Below, in pieces: positions 1 to 8,808 of a DNA stretch of 23,562 nucleotides. The notes beneath the pieces were generated by a model that did not search any database, was not told the origin of the DNA, and was given only the letters and a program-made list of their open reading frames with translations. Position 1 is the first letter of the stretch; each line of letters begins with the position of its first letter. The stretch covers positions 1 through 23,562 of the forward strand of contig CAYMZF010000010.1 of the NCBI GenBank assembly GCA_964394905.1. The letters run 5' to 3'. Made by a program: the position numbers and the translations under genes. Origin of the DNA: GCA-002840305 sp964394905 (GTDB lineage Bacteria; Patescibacteriota; Patescibacteriia; Patescibacteriales; UBA12465).

Positions 1-195
1 GGGATATTCATTGTTATCTTGATAATATAGTTCTAAAGAAGTTTGTATTTGTTTGATATCAGCTATTCTCTTAGCATCACGAGCACTCTGACGAGCATTA
101 GTTAGAGATACTACGGCCAAGGTAGACAGTATTCCGATGATAGCTATTACGACCAACAGTTCAATTAGGGTAAAAGCAGGTTTATTTTTTTTCAT
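1..195 (-). CDS. Type IV pilin-like prepilin, N-terminal part (cut by window edge)
   Basis: The first 65 codons of a prepilin/pseudopilin; the C-terminal part lies beyond the left edge. The protein starts MKKNKPAFTLIELLVVIAII, the class III (type IVa/type II secretion) signature: a short basic leader, a cleavage site after Ala7 so that mature Phe becomes residue 1, and Glu5 of the mature protein. The hydrophobic N-terminal helix continues to about residue 30 and is followed by a charged stretch with a DAKR-type motif, typical of pilins. By family knowledge it would be cut and N-methylated by prepilin peptidase and assembled into a pilus or pseudopilus. It follows the gene at 216-2267 on the same strand after only 20 bases, so the two are probably cotranscribed. 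No Shine-Dalgarno sequence precedes the ATG. Whether it is a major or minor pilin cannot be told from the fragment. Confidence 0.9.
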   Translation of the reverse strand, partial: MKKNKPAFTLIELLVVIAIIGILSTLAVVSLTNARQSARDAKRIADIKQIQTSLELYYQDNNEYP

Positions 196-215
196 AAAAT
201 AATTAGAATAAATAA

Positions 216-2267
216 TTAGAATATTAAATCAATGGAATAAATAGAATTGTCATTTAAAAAATAAGCCTTTCTATTATTTTCATCTATGGAGAAATCTTTT
301 AAATTAGTAAATTTATCACTTGAATATTGATTAATAAAAGTTCCGTCCTTTTTTAGAAATACTAACATACGCTTGTTTGTTTTATCTAAAACAAACATAT
401 AATTTTCTCCCACTTTTATATTGTTAGCTTGAGTTAAGGCAGGATCAACTGTAGCTAAAGCAAATTCTTCTTTTGTTCCCGATAAATATTTAAGAACTGA
501 ACCGTTTTCAGTTAAAACATAAATTTCATAATCAATGGCTAAATTTATCGGTTCAATTCCATTATTATCTTTCAACCATTCACTATATTTTGAACCGTCT
601 TTTTCATATTTTAGTATTTGATTTTTTTCTTTATCAAGTAAATAAGGACGACCATTATAGACACCGAAAGAAGTTATAGCACTTCTATTTTCTATGTTTA
701 TATTAGAAAAAGAAACTTGTTCGTCGGAATTAACAGTGGCTAATTGATTAGTACTTAAAAAATAAGTATTATTGCCATCGGTTGAGGCTAAAACATTATC
801 ACCGGTTATTTTGGCGTCCTCGTTTAATTTAGTTAAAGAATTATCAGTTAAATTAACTGAATAAATAATATGATTTTGTCCGTCAGCGGTATAAAGTTTA
901 TTATTTTTAGTACTTAAAGAGATGGCATAAATATTAGCTTGAGCGTTGGAATTAGAAAAATTAATTATTTCTGACGGTTCCGATATTTTATTCATTTTTT
1001 GAATAGTTTGTATTTGTTCATTTAATTTTTCTAAAATAGTATTATAATCTTTAATTTTATTTTTTTCTTTATCACTTAAAGAATTTAATATTTCTTGTAA
1101 TTCTTTAATAGTGGTTTGGGCTTGAGTTTCGTTATTATATAATAACGATGATTCAATTTGATTTTGTTTTTGTAAAATTAATTCTTCATAACTGGAAACA
1201 TTTTCTTCCACTAAAATTTCATTATTAGTATTCTTTTTCCAAAAAATACTTACCAGTAATACTATTAATAACAGTCCGGCTATAATTAATAATATTTTCT
1301 TTAGTTTAAGCTTTTGTGGGGAAGCTACGATAATATCGGAAGTTTTTTCTTTTTTAATCTTTATTTTCCCTAAAGCTTTAAAAGGTTTGGCTAACTTTTC
1401 ACCGATATTTATTCTTTCTAGAATATTGGCTGTTTTTTTCTTTAAATCTTCGGTAGTAATACTGCCGGGTTCTTTCAGTAGTTTTTCAGTAGTTTCTTTG
1501 GTTGTAGTTAAATCCGCTTCGGGATGATAAAAAATATCATTATCAATGATTTGTTGAGTGTTTTGAATAAATAATCCGCAAAAATTGGAATAATTATTTA
1601 TTTTTCTTAAAGTTACTTTTATTTGTTCGGTAGCCCCGTCAATTTTAAGCTCGTTTAATATTTTTATAAAATTATCATTGATAAGATATTGAGACAGGGA
1701 ATCATTAGTAAAAACGATATAGGATTTTTCCGGAATTTCACCGCTAATAATGGAAGAAAATATTTTTCCGGAAATTAATTCTTCTATTTCATTGTCGCTT
1801 CCTTCAGGATTGATGTCGCTAATATCGCAACCTTTCTCGGTCTTATGGATTAAAAATGATTTGTTTTGTCCGATACTGGAAAAATAGATGCGTTCTTCAT
1901 GTTCCAATCCGACAATTAAATTTAAAGTTTTAAAATTAAAATTAATTCTTTCTTGGTCAATAAATTCTAATAATTCACGATTGGTTTTAACTAAAGCCGA
2001 TTCAAAAACTGATTCAATTTTTAAACCGTTTATTTGATCGGTTAAAAATATTTTTTCATTTAAATAATAATTTTTTTCTAAGAGTTGATTGATGACAAAA
2101 ATTATTTTTTCGGCCATTTTGTCGGGTTGATTTATTTCAGCTAAAAAAAATAATAAACCGGCTTGTTTGGCTTTTTCTTTGTCAACGCTCGGTTCGACAA
2201 AACCGGCCTGAACAAAACTTTTGTTCTGATTGTTTATGATATTTATTAAAGATGTTTTTATAGGCAT
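216..2267 (-). CDS. Membrane protein: degenerate PP2C-like domain, TM helix, beta-propeller
   Basis: A 683-residue protein I recognise by architecture only. Residues about 18-240 resemble a PP2C-type Ser/Thr phosphatase: AGFVEP near residue 21, FSSIGQNKSFLI (about 128-139) where active enzymes have the GDSR strand, and VFTNDSLSQYL (about 185-195) where they have TDGL. The metal-binding aspartates are missing or displaced, so this is probably a pseudophosphatase or sensor domain. A transmembrane helix lies at about 324-343, preceded by a Lys-rich stretch, then a coiled coil (about 359-425). A C-terminal propeller follows (about 432-683), with repeated strands of the type YxLDKxxxxIxxY, presumably outside the cell. 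The topology suggests a link between inside and outside. The pilin-like gene lies 20 bases downstream, so a role in pilus or surface function is possible. The ATG is at 2267-2265, with no Shine-Dalgarno sequence. Confidence 0.75.
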   Translation of the reverse strand: MPIKTSLINIINNQNKSFVQAGFVEPSVDKEKAKQAGLLFFLAEINQPDKMAEKIIFVINQLLEKNYYLNEKIFLTDQINGLKIESVFESALVKTNRELLEFIDQERINFNFKTLNLIVGLEHEERIYFSSIGQNKSFLIHKTEKGCDISDINPEGSDNEIEELISGKIFSSIISGEIPEKSYIVFTNDSLSQYLINDNFIKILNELKIDGATEQIKVTLRKINNYSNFCGLFIQNTQQIIDNDIFYHPEADLTTTKETTEKLLKEPGSITTEDLKKKTANILERINIGEKLAKPFKALGKIKIKKEKTSDIIVASPQKLKLKKILLIIAGLLLIVLLVSIFWKKNTNNEILVEENVSSYEELILQKQNQIESSLLYNNETQAQTTIKELQEILNSLSDKEKNKIKDYNTILEKLNEQIQTIQKMNKISEPSEIINFSNSNAQANIYAISLSTKNNKLYTADGQNHIIYSVNLTDNSLTKLNEDAKITGDNVLASTDGNNTYFLSTNQLATVNSDEQVSFSNINIENRSAITSFGVYNGRPYLLDKEKNQILKYEKDGSKYSEWLKDNNGIEPINLAIDYEIYVLTENGSVLKYLSGTKEEFALATVDPALTQANNIKVGENYMFVLDKTNKRMLVFLKKDGTFINQYSSDKFTNLKDFSIDENNRKAYFLNDNSIYSIDLIF

Positions 2268-2270
2268 AAA

Positions 2271-2299
2271 TTGACTAATATTTAAAAATATTATATTAT
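2271..2299 (+). promoter_or_regulatory. Sigma-70-type promoter for the glycan operon
   Basis: TTGACT at 2271-2276 (5 of 6 to consensus), a 17-base spacer, then TATTAT at 2294-2299 (5 of 6). Transcription would start near 2306 and give a leader of about 30 bases before the ATG at 2336. It lies in a 68-base divergent gap. On the minus strand a perfect TATAAT (2295-2290) overlaps this -10 box and could serve the gene at 2267, but its -35 match is poor. Confidence 0.65.
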
Positions 2300-2335
2300 T
2301 TATATGTAAATTTTAATAAAAATATATTTAAAAAT

Positions 2336-2986
2336 ATGCTGGAAAAACTTTTTGGCTCTAAGGCCAGGGTCAAACTTTTAAAGATTTTTTTACTTAATCC
2401 CGATCAAAAATATTATATCAGGCAATTAGCCAGAAATCTTAAAACCCAAGTTAATTCAATTCGAAGAGAATTAAATAATTTGGAAGATTTTGGCTTACTT
2501 ATCTCCGATGATAATAATAGCATAAAAACTGATATTTTGTCCAATAAAAACAAATCCGGCAAGAAGAAAGCTGATGATGAAATAAAAAGCTTAAAAGAAA
2601 AGAAATATTATGGAGTTAATAAAAACTTTATTCTTTTTTCGGAGATAAAAACTTTAATTATTAAGTCGCAAATATTAGCCGGGGAAAGTTTTATAACTAA
2701 TTTAAAAGAAGTTTGCCAACCGAAATTTATTTTGCTTGGCGGGATGTTTGTCAATAATGAAAATGCCGCTACAGACGTTTTAATAGTGGCCGATATAAAG
2801 CAAGAAAAATTAATTCCGATTATTAGTAGTTTAGAAACAGAATTAGGCCGAGAAGTTAATTTTACTTTAATGAATGAAGAAGAATTTAAATATCGTCAAG
2901 AAGTGGCGGATGTTTTTTTACATAGTGTTTTGAATTCTAAAAAAATTATTTTAGTGGATAAAATTTTTAATTTTAATGAATCTTAA
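2336..2986 (+). CDS. Winged-helix regulator with degenerate nucleotidyltransferase domain
   Basis: 216 residues. Residues 1-60 are an ArsR-like winged helix: MLEKLFGSKARVKLLKIFLL, then a recognition-helix region with IRQLARNLKTQVNSIRRELN and a turn into a wing (about 52-70). A charged Lys-rich linker follows. Residues about 93-216 resemble a MNT-type nucleotidyltransferase fold, with FILLGGMF, then DVLIVADI, then LGREVNFTLMNEEEFKYR. The usual GS...DxD catalytic set is not intact: GG replaces GS and only one aspartate remains in TDVLIV, so I infer a ligand-sensing or protein-binding role rather than catalysis. As first gene behind the promoter at 2271, followed after 13 bases by the DUF4012 gene, it may be an autoregulator of the glycan operon. 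The DNA target is unknown. The ATG has no Shine-Dalgarno sequence. Confidence 0.7.
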   Translation: MLEKLFGSKARVKLLKIFLLNPDQKYYIRQLARNLKTQVNSIRRELNNLEDFGLLISDDNNSIKTDILSNKNKSGKKKADDEIKSLKEKKYYGVNKNFILFSEIKTLIIKSQILAGESFITNLKEVCQPKFILLGGMFVNNENAATDVLIVADIKQEKLIPIISSLETELGREVNFTLMNEEEFKYRQEVADVFLHSVLNSKKIILVDKIFNFNES

Positions 2987-2999
2987 TTTATAAACTATA

Positions 3000-4955
3000 A
3001 TGGACGATATTTTATCAAAAAATAATAAACGGCGATCTGGTCGTTCCAGTCTCGGAAAAACTATTATTGTAGTAATAACGTTAATTTTGGTAGCGTTTTT
3101 TTTATTGGTGATTTTAGTTTTTTTTAAAATGAAATCAATTTATACCGATATTAGTTCCGGTCGGCAGAATTTAAATTATTCTTTGAGTTATATTGGTGAA
3201 GGGAATTTTAATAAAGCTGCTTTATCGGCCAATCAAGCTTCTAAATATTTTTCTTCAGCCGAAGAAACTCTGACAAAATTACAAAATAATTTCTTAATAA
3301 AAAATATTAGTTTCTTGAATGATAATTTAACTGATTTTAAATATTTAGCTCAAACAGCCGAAATTTTAAGTGGTTCGGCCGAAGAAGCTTTAAGTTTAGT
3401 TAATGATATTAATGGTTTATTATCAGGTCAAACAGTTGATAATTTTGCTTCTCTGTCATCTGATGATAAAATTATTATTCTAAAAAAACTTTATGAAAGT
3501 TATCCGGAGATGCAAGGAATTAAAGCTAATATTGATTTAGGAATAGTTTATTTACAGAAAGTTGAAAATAATAAATTTTTATCTTCTTATGCTGACTCTA
3601 TCAGTGATTTAGAAAAAAAATTAATTAATATTTCCGATTCTTTAAGCAAAATTATATCACTTTCGGCTATTATTCCGGTTATTTCCGGTTATCCGAATCC
3701 GGCTTCTTATTTGGTGATTCTACAAAATAATAATGAACTTCGTCCGACCGGTGGTTTTATCGGAACTTACGGAGTTTTGGAAATTACCGCCGGGGAAATT
3801 ACAAAACTTCAAACTTACGACAGTTATCATTTAGATATGCCGGCCAGTTTAAAATCTGATTTTAAAGTTGAACCGCCGGAAGCGTTAAAAAAATATTTAG
3901 GAATTGATTATTGGTATTTACGCGATGCCAATTGGTCGCCTGATTGGCCGACCAGTGCTCAAAAAATTCAATGGTTCTATAAACAAGAAATGACTATAGC
4001 CGGTCGTTCTGATGAAATTATTAATTTTTCCGGAGTGGTGGCTATTACTCCTCGAGTGATTACCGATTTATTATATTTTGTCGGTCCGATTGAAATAGAC
4101 GGTCAAAGTTATAATAAAGATAATTTTACCGAAACTTTACAGTATGAAGTGGAGATGGCTTTTAAAGATAAAAATATTTCAGAATGGGATAGAAAATCAG
4201 TCATCAATGATATTTTAGAAGAATTAAAAAACCGATTATTTAATTTATCGGCCGATAAGTGGATTGAATTAGGAAATATTTTAAATCAAAATATTGAAAG
4301 AAAAAATATTTTTGTTTATTTAAATGATGATTATAGTCGCCAATTAGCCAGTAACTTAAATTGGGACGGGGAAATAAAAAATAGCGATCTTGATTATTTA
4401 ATGGTGATTGATGCTAATTTAGCGGCTTTTAAGACTGATAGAGTGATGAATAAAAAAATAAAATATTATTTAACGGAAGAAGCTGATGGTCGTTTTAAGG
4501 CTAAGGTTGAATTAAAATATAAAAATAACGGATGGTTTGATTGGCAAACCACCAGATATCGAACTTTTACTCGAGTTTATGTTCCGGTCGGAAGTAATTT
4601 TGCAAATGTTTCCGGTTTGAGTGAAAACGTAAAATCTTCCACCTATGATAATGAAATTTTAAATCCCAAGACTTATTGGTCGGGATTTATTTCTATTGAA
4701 CCGGGGCAGGAAAGCGTAATAATTTTTGAATATTATTTACCGGAGAACATAAGCAAGACGATAAATAAAGATAATAATTATTCTTTATTTCTGCAAAAAC
4801 AAGCCGGAAACAATACTGATCAATTTGAAGCTGAGTTTGATTTTTTAAAACCAATAAAAACGGTTAACGGTGAGGGAGAAATTAAAGTTGAAAATAATAA
4901 AGTTTATTGGACTAATTCTTTAGATAAGGATTATGATCTAAAAATAAATTTTTAA
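3000..4955 (+). CDS. DUF4012 family membrane-anchored surface protein
   Basis: 651 residues. A basic cytoplasmic start (about 1-22, with KNNKRRSGRSS) leads into one transmembrane helix (about 24-46), and the remainder is predicted to lie outside. Residues about 60-230 are helical and rich in Ser, Asn and Lys. The DUF4012 hallmark LQNNNELRPTGGFIGTYG falls at about 239-256, followed by strand-rich segments and a motif with WSPDWPTSAQ. The family occurs mainly in Actinobacteria and candidate-phylum bacteria and has no settled function; it often sits in surface-polysaccharide loci. Here it is placed between a regulator and a Wzy-like polymerase, which supports a part in building or attaching a cell-surface glycan, but that is inference. 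It is 13 bases downstream of the regulator and 6 bases upstream of the next gene, so cotranscription is likely. Confidence 0.85.
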   Translation: MDDILSKNNKRRSGRSSLGKTIIVVITLILVAFFLLVILVFFKMKSIYTDISSGRQNLNYSLSYIGEGNFNKAALSANQASKYFSSAEETLTKLQNNFLIKNISFLNDNLTDFKYLAQTAEILSGSAEEALSLVNDINGLLSGQTVDNFASLSSDDKIIILKKLYESYPEMQGIKANIDLGIVYLQKVENNKFLSSYADSISDLEKKLINISDSLSKIISLSAIIPVISGYPNPASYLVILQNNNELRPTGGFIGTYGVLEITAGEITKLQTYDSYHLDMPASLKSDFKVEPPEALKKYLGIDYWYLRDANWSPDWPTSAQKIQWFYKQEMTIAGRSDEIINFSGVVAITPRVITDLLYFVGPIEIDGQSYNKDNFTETLQYEVEMAFKDKNISEWDRKSVINDILEELKNRLFNLSADKWIELGNILNQNIERKNIFVYLNDDYSRQLASNLNWDGEIKNSDLDYLMVIDANLAAFKTDRVMNKKIKYYLTEEADGRFKAKVELKYKNNGWFDWQTTRYRTFTRVYVPVGSNFANVSGLSENVKSSTYDNEILNPKTYWSGFISIEPGQESVIIFEYYLPENISKTINKDNNYSLFLQKQAGNNTDQFEAEFDFLKPIKTVNGEGEIKVENNKVYWTNSLDKDYDLKINF

Positions 4956-4961
4956 TTTATT

Positions 4962-6344
4962 ATGGAAAATTATTCTAAAAACAGATGGTGGCTTATTGTT
5001 TTGTTGGCGATATTTTTTATTATAACTATTTTTTTGAGTCATTATAATTATTTGATTTCCTTGGCGGTTATCGCTTTTGTATTTTTTATTATTCTATTTT
5101 TTTTAAAACCGTTGTTCGGTTTGTATTTGATGGCTTTGTTTTTACCGATTACCGGTTTGGCGGTTCAATATAAATTTTTTGAATTACCGTTTATTGATTT
5201 ATTGTCGGTAGTAGTTTTAACTTCTTTTTTTGTTTCTCATATTTATTTAACTTTTTTTAATAAAGACAAAACTAAATTAAAATGGCCGGCCGGCGGAGCT
5301 TTTTTGGTTTTTTTTATTATTGTTTTAATTTCCGCTATATTAAGTGACGGAGTTTTATCTCATTTGTGGTATTCTTTTCGTTGGATATTGTTTTTTTATT
5401 TAGCTTTTGTGGTAATGCCGGTTAATTTAATTAAAAACACTAAAATTTTACATAAATTATTAATACTATTTTCAATCGGCGGTTTAGCGGTGGCTTTAAT
5501 GGGTTTTGTATCATTATTTTTACAGGATTGGTCGGATTCTTTTTTCCGAGTCAGTCCTGTCGCTATCGGAGGTGAGTGGATTTTTGGTCAAAATTATAAT
5601 TTACTATCGGAATTTTTATCCATTTCCGCTTTTGTTATTTTAAGTTTAAAATATTTTTATAACGATTTAAGGATTGGCCGACTACTTAATGTTTTGGCCG
5701 GTTTTTTAATTTTAATAAACTTTTTAACTTTCGGTCGAACCGCTTGGATTACTATTGCTTTACAATTATCGGTTTATTTTATTATTTATTATTTTGTTAT
5801 TCAAAAGAAAAAAATTTCTTGGCGACAAGCATTGGTTGCTTTGTTTTTACTATTAATTATATTATCACCGTTTTTTGTTAAGATGATAACTTTGCAAGAA
5901 GCTAATGTTAGTTCTACCCAAAATCGAGTATTATTAACTGAGATATCTTGGGAAGCTTTTTTAACTAAACCATTATTTGGTTACGGTAGCGGTAGTTTTG
6001 TTTCTTTAGTGGAAAACAATGTTCGTTTTGTGGCTAAATACGGCGACCCTTTGGATTCACATGGTTTCGGTCAAAAAGTTTTAGCCGAAAATGGAATTTT
6101 GGGTTTATTAGCTTTTATAGTTTTTATTTTTTTTATTTTTAGAAAAATTTATTTGGGAGTTATAGTCAATAAAAAAGATTATAAATTATTATTGCCGTTA
6201 TTTATAGCTTCAGCCGGCGGTTTCTTTTATCAATTATTTAATACCTCGTATTATAAAGGACGAATTTGGTTGCCGATCGCTTTAGCGTGGATAGCAGTTG
6301 AACTGATATCTTCAAACAATAAAACAAAAAAATATGAGCAATAA
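4962..6344 (+). CDS. O-antigen ligase/polymerase-like membrane protein (Wzy_C)
   Basis: 460 residues, almost wholly hydrophobic with roughly ten to twelve membrane helices, the first at about 11-27. The Wzy_C/O-antigen ligase region is recognisable from FGRTAWITIALQL (about residues 257-269) through a larger loop (about 305-375) containing NRVLLTEISWEAF and GYGSGSFVSLVENN, then DSHGFGQKVLAENGILGLL. The conserved Arg and the His of the DSHG segment lie where family members have functional residues. The family either polymerises undecaprenyl-linked repeat units or transfers a finished glycan to an acceptor; sequence alone does not decide which. Its last 11 bases overlap the glycosyltransferase start at 6334, indicating translational coupling. 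The family assignment is firm, the substrate unknown. Confidence 0.85.
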   Translation: MENYSKNRWWLIVLLAIFFIITIFLSHYNYLISLAVIAFVFFIILFFLKPLFGLYLMALFLPITGLAVQYKFFELPFIDLLSVVVLTSFFVSHIYLTFFNKDKTKLKWPAGGAFLVFFIIVLISAILSDGVLSHLWYSFRWILFFYLAFVVMPVNLIKNTKILHKLLILFSIGGLAVALMGFVSLFLQDWSDSFFRVSPVAIGGEWIFGQNYNLLSEFLSISAFVILSLKYFYNDLRIGRLLNVLAGFLILINFLTFGRTAWITIALQLSVYFIIYYFVIQKKKISWRQALVALFLLLIILSPFFVKMITLQEANVSSTQNRVLLTEISWEAFLTKPLFGYGSGSFVSLVENNVRFVAKYGDPLDSHGFGQKVLAENGILGLLAFIVFIFFIFRKIYLGVIVNKKDYKLLLPLFIASAGGFFYQLFNTSYYKGRIWLPIALAWIAVELISSNNKTKKYEQ

Positions 6345-7437
6345 AAAAATAAAAGTTTTATATATTTTACCGGCTCTAGCTTCGGGTGGAGCGGAACGTT
6401 TTTTATTGGATTTAATTTATAATTTAGATTTAAATATTTTTGAACCGCAATTATTGTTATTTAAAGACAGCGGTTTCTTTTATCCCGAAGCGGTAAGTCA
6501 TGGTTTAAAAATAAAAGTGTTTTCTAAAAAATTTAAATTTGATTTAATTAATTTTTTTCAAATTTTTAAATATATAAAAAAAGAACAACCCGATATTGTT
6601 CATACTGAGTTAGGCGGTGATATTTACGGTAAATTAGCGGCCAAATTAGCTGGAATTAAGATAATTGTTTCCACTGAACAAAATGTGTCGCTTAATGACC
6701 GTCAAATTATTTATCGTTTAAAAAAATGGACGGCCAATTGGTCTGATAAAATTGTCGCCATTTCATCGGCCGTTAAAGACGATTTGATAAAAAAGTATCA
6801 AGTGGCTCCAGCTAAAATTGAATTATTTTTTAACGGACTTGATATTGAAAAATTTAAACAGTTTGATGAAACAAGAAAAGAACGATCAGAATTTGATCCG
6901 ATTATTATCGGTTCAATCGGGCGTTTAAGTCTGCAGAAAAATTTTTCTTTATTGTTTCAAGCCTTAGCCCGGGTAAAAGAAAAAAACTTTAAATGTTTAA
7001 TTGCGGGAGAAGGGGAATTGCGTTTACAATTGGAACAAGAAATAAAAGATTTGGGTTTAAGTGATAAAATTGAATTGGTCGGTTTAAAAGTTGATATAAA
7101 AAGTTTTTTAACTGATTTAGATTTTTTTGTTTTACCGTCAAAATGGGAGGGTTTGGGTATTGTATTATTGGAAGCGGGAGTGGCTAAATTACCGGTTTTA
7201 GCTTCAGCTACCGGAGGAATATTGGATATAATTGAAAATAAAAAAAATGGTTTATTATTTGATAATGAAAACTTGGATGATTTAGTGCTTAAATTAAATT
7301 ATTGTTTGGATTATAATAATCAAGTCGATTTGAAAAAAATGGGGGAAAATCTATTTTTAAGTATTGTGGAAAAATTTGATATTAAAAAAATTGTCGGTCA
7401 ATATCAAGATATGTATAGGAAGTTATTAAAAAAATAA
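6334..7437 (+). CDS. GT4-family glycosyltransferase
   Basis: 367 residues with the GT-B two-domain layout. The N-terminal acceptor domain opens with VLYILPALASGGAERFLLDL (about 9-28), where the Gly-rich GGAER turn is typical of family 4. The C-terminal nucleotide-sugar domain has IIGSIGRLSLQKNFSLLFQA (about 188-207) and the EX7E-type segment EGLGIVLLEAGVAKLPVLAS (about 273-292), then a TGG and NGLLF end. It is a retaining enzyme that would add one sugar to a lipid-linked or membrane acceptor in the cytoplasm; the sugar cannot be named. The start overlaps the end of the polymerase gene by 11 bases, and the next glycosyltransferase begins 2 bases after its stop, so these three genes are a tight unit. 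Confidence 0.9.
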   Translation: MSNKKIKVLYILPALASGGAERFLLDLIYNLDLNIFEPQLLLFKDSGFFYPEAVSHGLKIKVFSKKFKFDLINFFQIFKYIKKEQPDIVHTELGGDIYGKLAAKLAGIKIIVSTEQNVSLNDRQIIYRLKKWTANWSDKIVAISSAVKDDLIKKYQVAPAKIELFFNGLDIEKFKQFDETRKERSEFDPIIIGSIGRLSLQKNFSLLFQALARVKEKNFKCLIAGEGELRLQLEQEIKDLGLSDKIELVGLKVDIKSFLTDLDFFVLPSKWEGLGIVLLEAGVAKLPVLASATGGILDIIENKKNGLLFDNENLDDLVLKLNYCLDYNNQVDLKKMGENLFLSIVEKFDIKKIVGQYQDMYRKLLKK

Positions 7438-7439
7438 AT

Positions 7440-8660
7440 ATGAAAATATTACAAGTTAATAAATTTAATTATCTTCGGGGTGGAGCTGAAAAATATTTTT
7501 TACAGATTAGCGAAGAATTGGTCAAAGCCGGTCATCAAGTGGCAATATTTTCAATGCAACACCCGAAAAATTTACCAAGTCCTTGGGAAAAATATTTTGT
7601 TTCTCGGATTAGTTTTAATGATCGTCATTTAAGAGATTGGCTGATTGCTCCCGGTAGAATTATTTATAGTTTTTCCGCTCGAAGAAAATTTGCTAAATTA
7701 GTTCGTGATTTTCAACCGGATATTATCCATATTCATAATATTTATCATCAAATATCTCCTTCAATTTTGTCGGTAGCTAAAAAATATCATCTTCCGGTGG
7801 TAATGCATTTACATGATTACAAATTAGTTTGTCCTAATTATCAATTATTTACTAATGATAAAATTTGTTATCGATGCCGGCCTAAAAAATACAGTCAATG
7901 TTTAAAACAATGTTGTTTTAAAAATTCTTTTTTATCCAGTTTATTAGCCACTATTGAAATGGAAATTCATCATAAAATTTTAAAAATTTATGAAAAAAAT
8001 ATTAATTGTTTTATCGCTCCCAGCAAATTTATGAAAGAAACTTTGGTAAAATTTAATTGGGATAAAGATAAAATAAAAGTAATTTATAATTTTTCGGAAA
8101 AAATGGAAAATAATTTAATCGATCAAGTTGAAGATTATGGTTTATACTTTGGTCGTTTATCAAAAGAAAAGGGAATTGATGTTTTGCTTAAAGCTTTAAA
8201 ATCAGCTAAAAATAAAATTAATTTAAAAATAGTCGGTTCCGGTCCTATAGAGCAAGATTTAAAAAAGTTAGTTAGGGAATTAAAATTAGAAAAGAAGGTT
8301 GAATTTTTAGGATTTAAATCCGATCAAGAATTATATGATATTATAAAAAAAGCTAAAATTATTTTTATTCCGTCCGTTTGGAACGAAAACATGCCTTTTT
8401 CTTTATTAGAGGCTTTATCGCTAAAAAAAGTGGTAGTGGCGTCTAAAGTCGGCGGTTTACCGGAATTAATTAAAGATCAAGTTAACGGATTTTTGTTTGA
8501 AAGCGGTGATTATATTGGTTTAGCCAAGATAATTAATAACTTACCTAATTATAATTTGACTTTAATGGGCGAGCGAGCTTATGAGATTAGTCGTGAACTT
8601 GATATTAATAATCATTTGGTTAAAATACTGGAAGTTTATAATAAATTACTTAAAAGTTAA
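7440..8660 (+). CDS. GT4-family glycosyltransferase with cysteine-rich insert
   Basis: 406 residues with a GT-B fold. It begins KILQVNKFNYLRGGAEKYFL (residues 2-21) and has the nucleotide-sugar domain with YGLYFGRLSKEKGIDVLLKA (about 233-252) and the EX7E-like segment NENMPFSLLEALSLKKVVVA (about 318-337), followed by GGLPELI. After the HLHDYKLVCPNY motif the N-terminal domain carries a cysteine cluster: Cys131, 143, 146, 154, 158 and 159. This insert recurs in a subgroup of GT4 enzymes and could bind zinc or form a structural knot; the sequence does not tell which. Last gene of the glycan operon, it is followed 27 bases later by an intrinsic terminator. Acceptor and donor sugars are unknown. 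Confidence 0.88.
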   Translation: MKILQVNKFNYLRGGAEKYFLQISEELVKAGHQVAIFSMQHPKNLPSPWEKYFVSRISFNDRHLRDWLIAPGRIIYSFSARRKFAKLVRDFQPDIIHIHNIYHQISPSILSVAKKYHLPVVMHLHDYKLVCPNYQLFTNDKICYRCRPKKYSQCLKQCCFKNSFLSSLLATIEMEIHHKILKIYEKNINCFIAPSKFMKETLVKFNWDKDKIKVIYNFSEKMENNLIDQVEDYGLYFGRLSKEKGIDVLLKALKSAKNKINLKIVGSGPIEQDLKKLVRELKLEKKVEFLGFKSDQELYDIIKKAKIIFIPSVWNENMPFSLLEALSLKKVVVASKVGGLPELIKDQVNGFLFESGDYIGLAKIINNLPNYNLTLMGERAYEISRELDINNHLVKILEVYNKLLKS

Positions 8661-8687
8661 AAAGAAAATAAGCTAAATTACGAGTTC

Positions 8688-8721
8688 AAAAACGTCAACT
8701 TTGTGGGTTGACATTTTTTTT
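8688..8721 (+). terminator. Intrinsic terminator of the glycan operon
   Basis: GTCAAC (8694-8699) pairs with GTTGAC (8707-8712), and two G-T wobbles close the loop further. After one A there are eight T (8714-8721). An upstream A run (8688-8692) could pair with the T run across one mismatch. It lies 27 bases after the stop of the second glycosyltransferase. Confidence 0.75.
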
Positions 8722-8736
8722 CAATTATGTTAAGAT
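8708..8736 (+). promoter_or_regulatory. Extended -10 promoter embedded in the upstream terminator
   Basis: A perfect TTGACA (8708-8713), a 17-base spacer and TAAGAT (8731-8736, 4 of 6) preceded by TG at 8728-8729, an extended -10. The -35 box is the 3' arm of the terminator stem. Transcription would start near 8743, about 65 bases before the ATG at 8809. Those 65 bases include a weak A/T hairpin near 8761-8777. Confidence 0.65.
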
Positions 8737-8808
8737 AAGCCATTATTTAAAATAAGGGAAAAAATCTCATTTTTTATCAATAAATTCGAGTTTTTTCTAT
8801 AATTTAAT

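Noticed and set aside
8759..8777. A run/T run hairpin in the leader of the gene at 8809 as a terminator
   Set aside because: The stem is only A-T pairs, with no G-C core, and lies between a good promoter and its gene.
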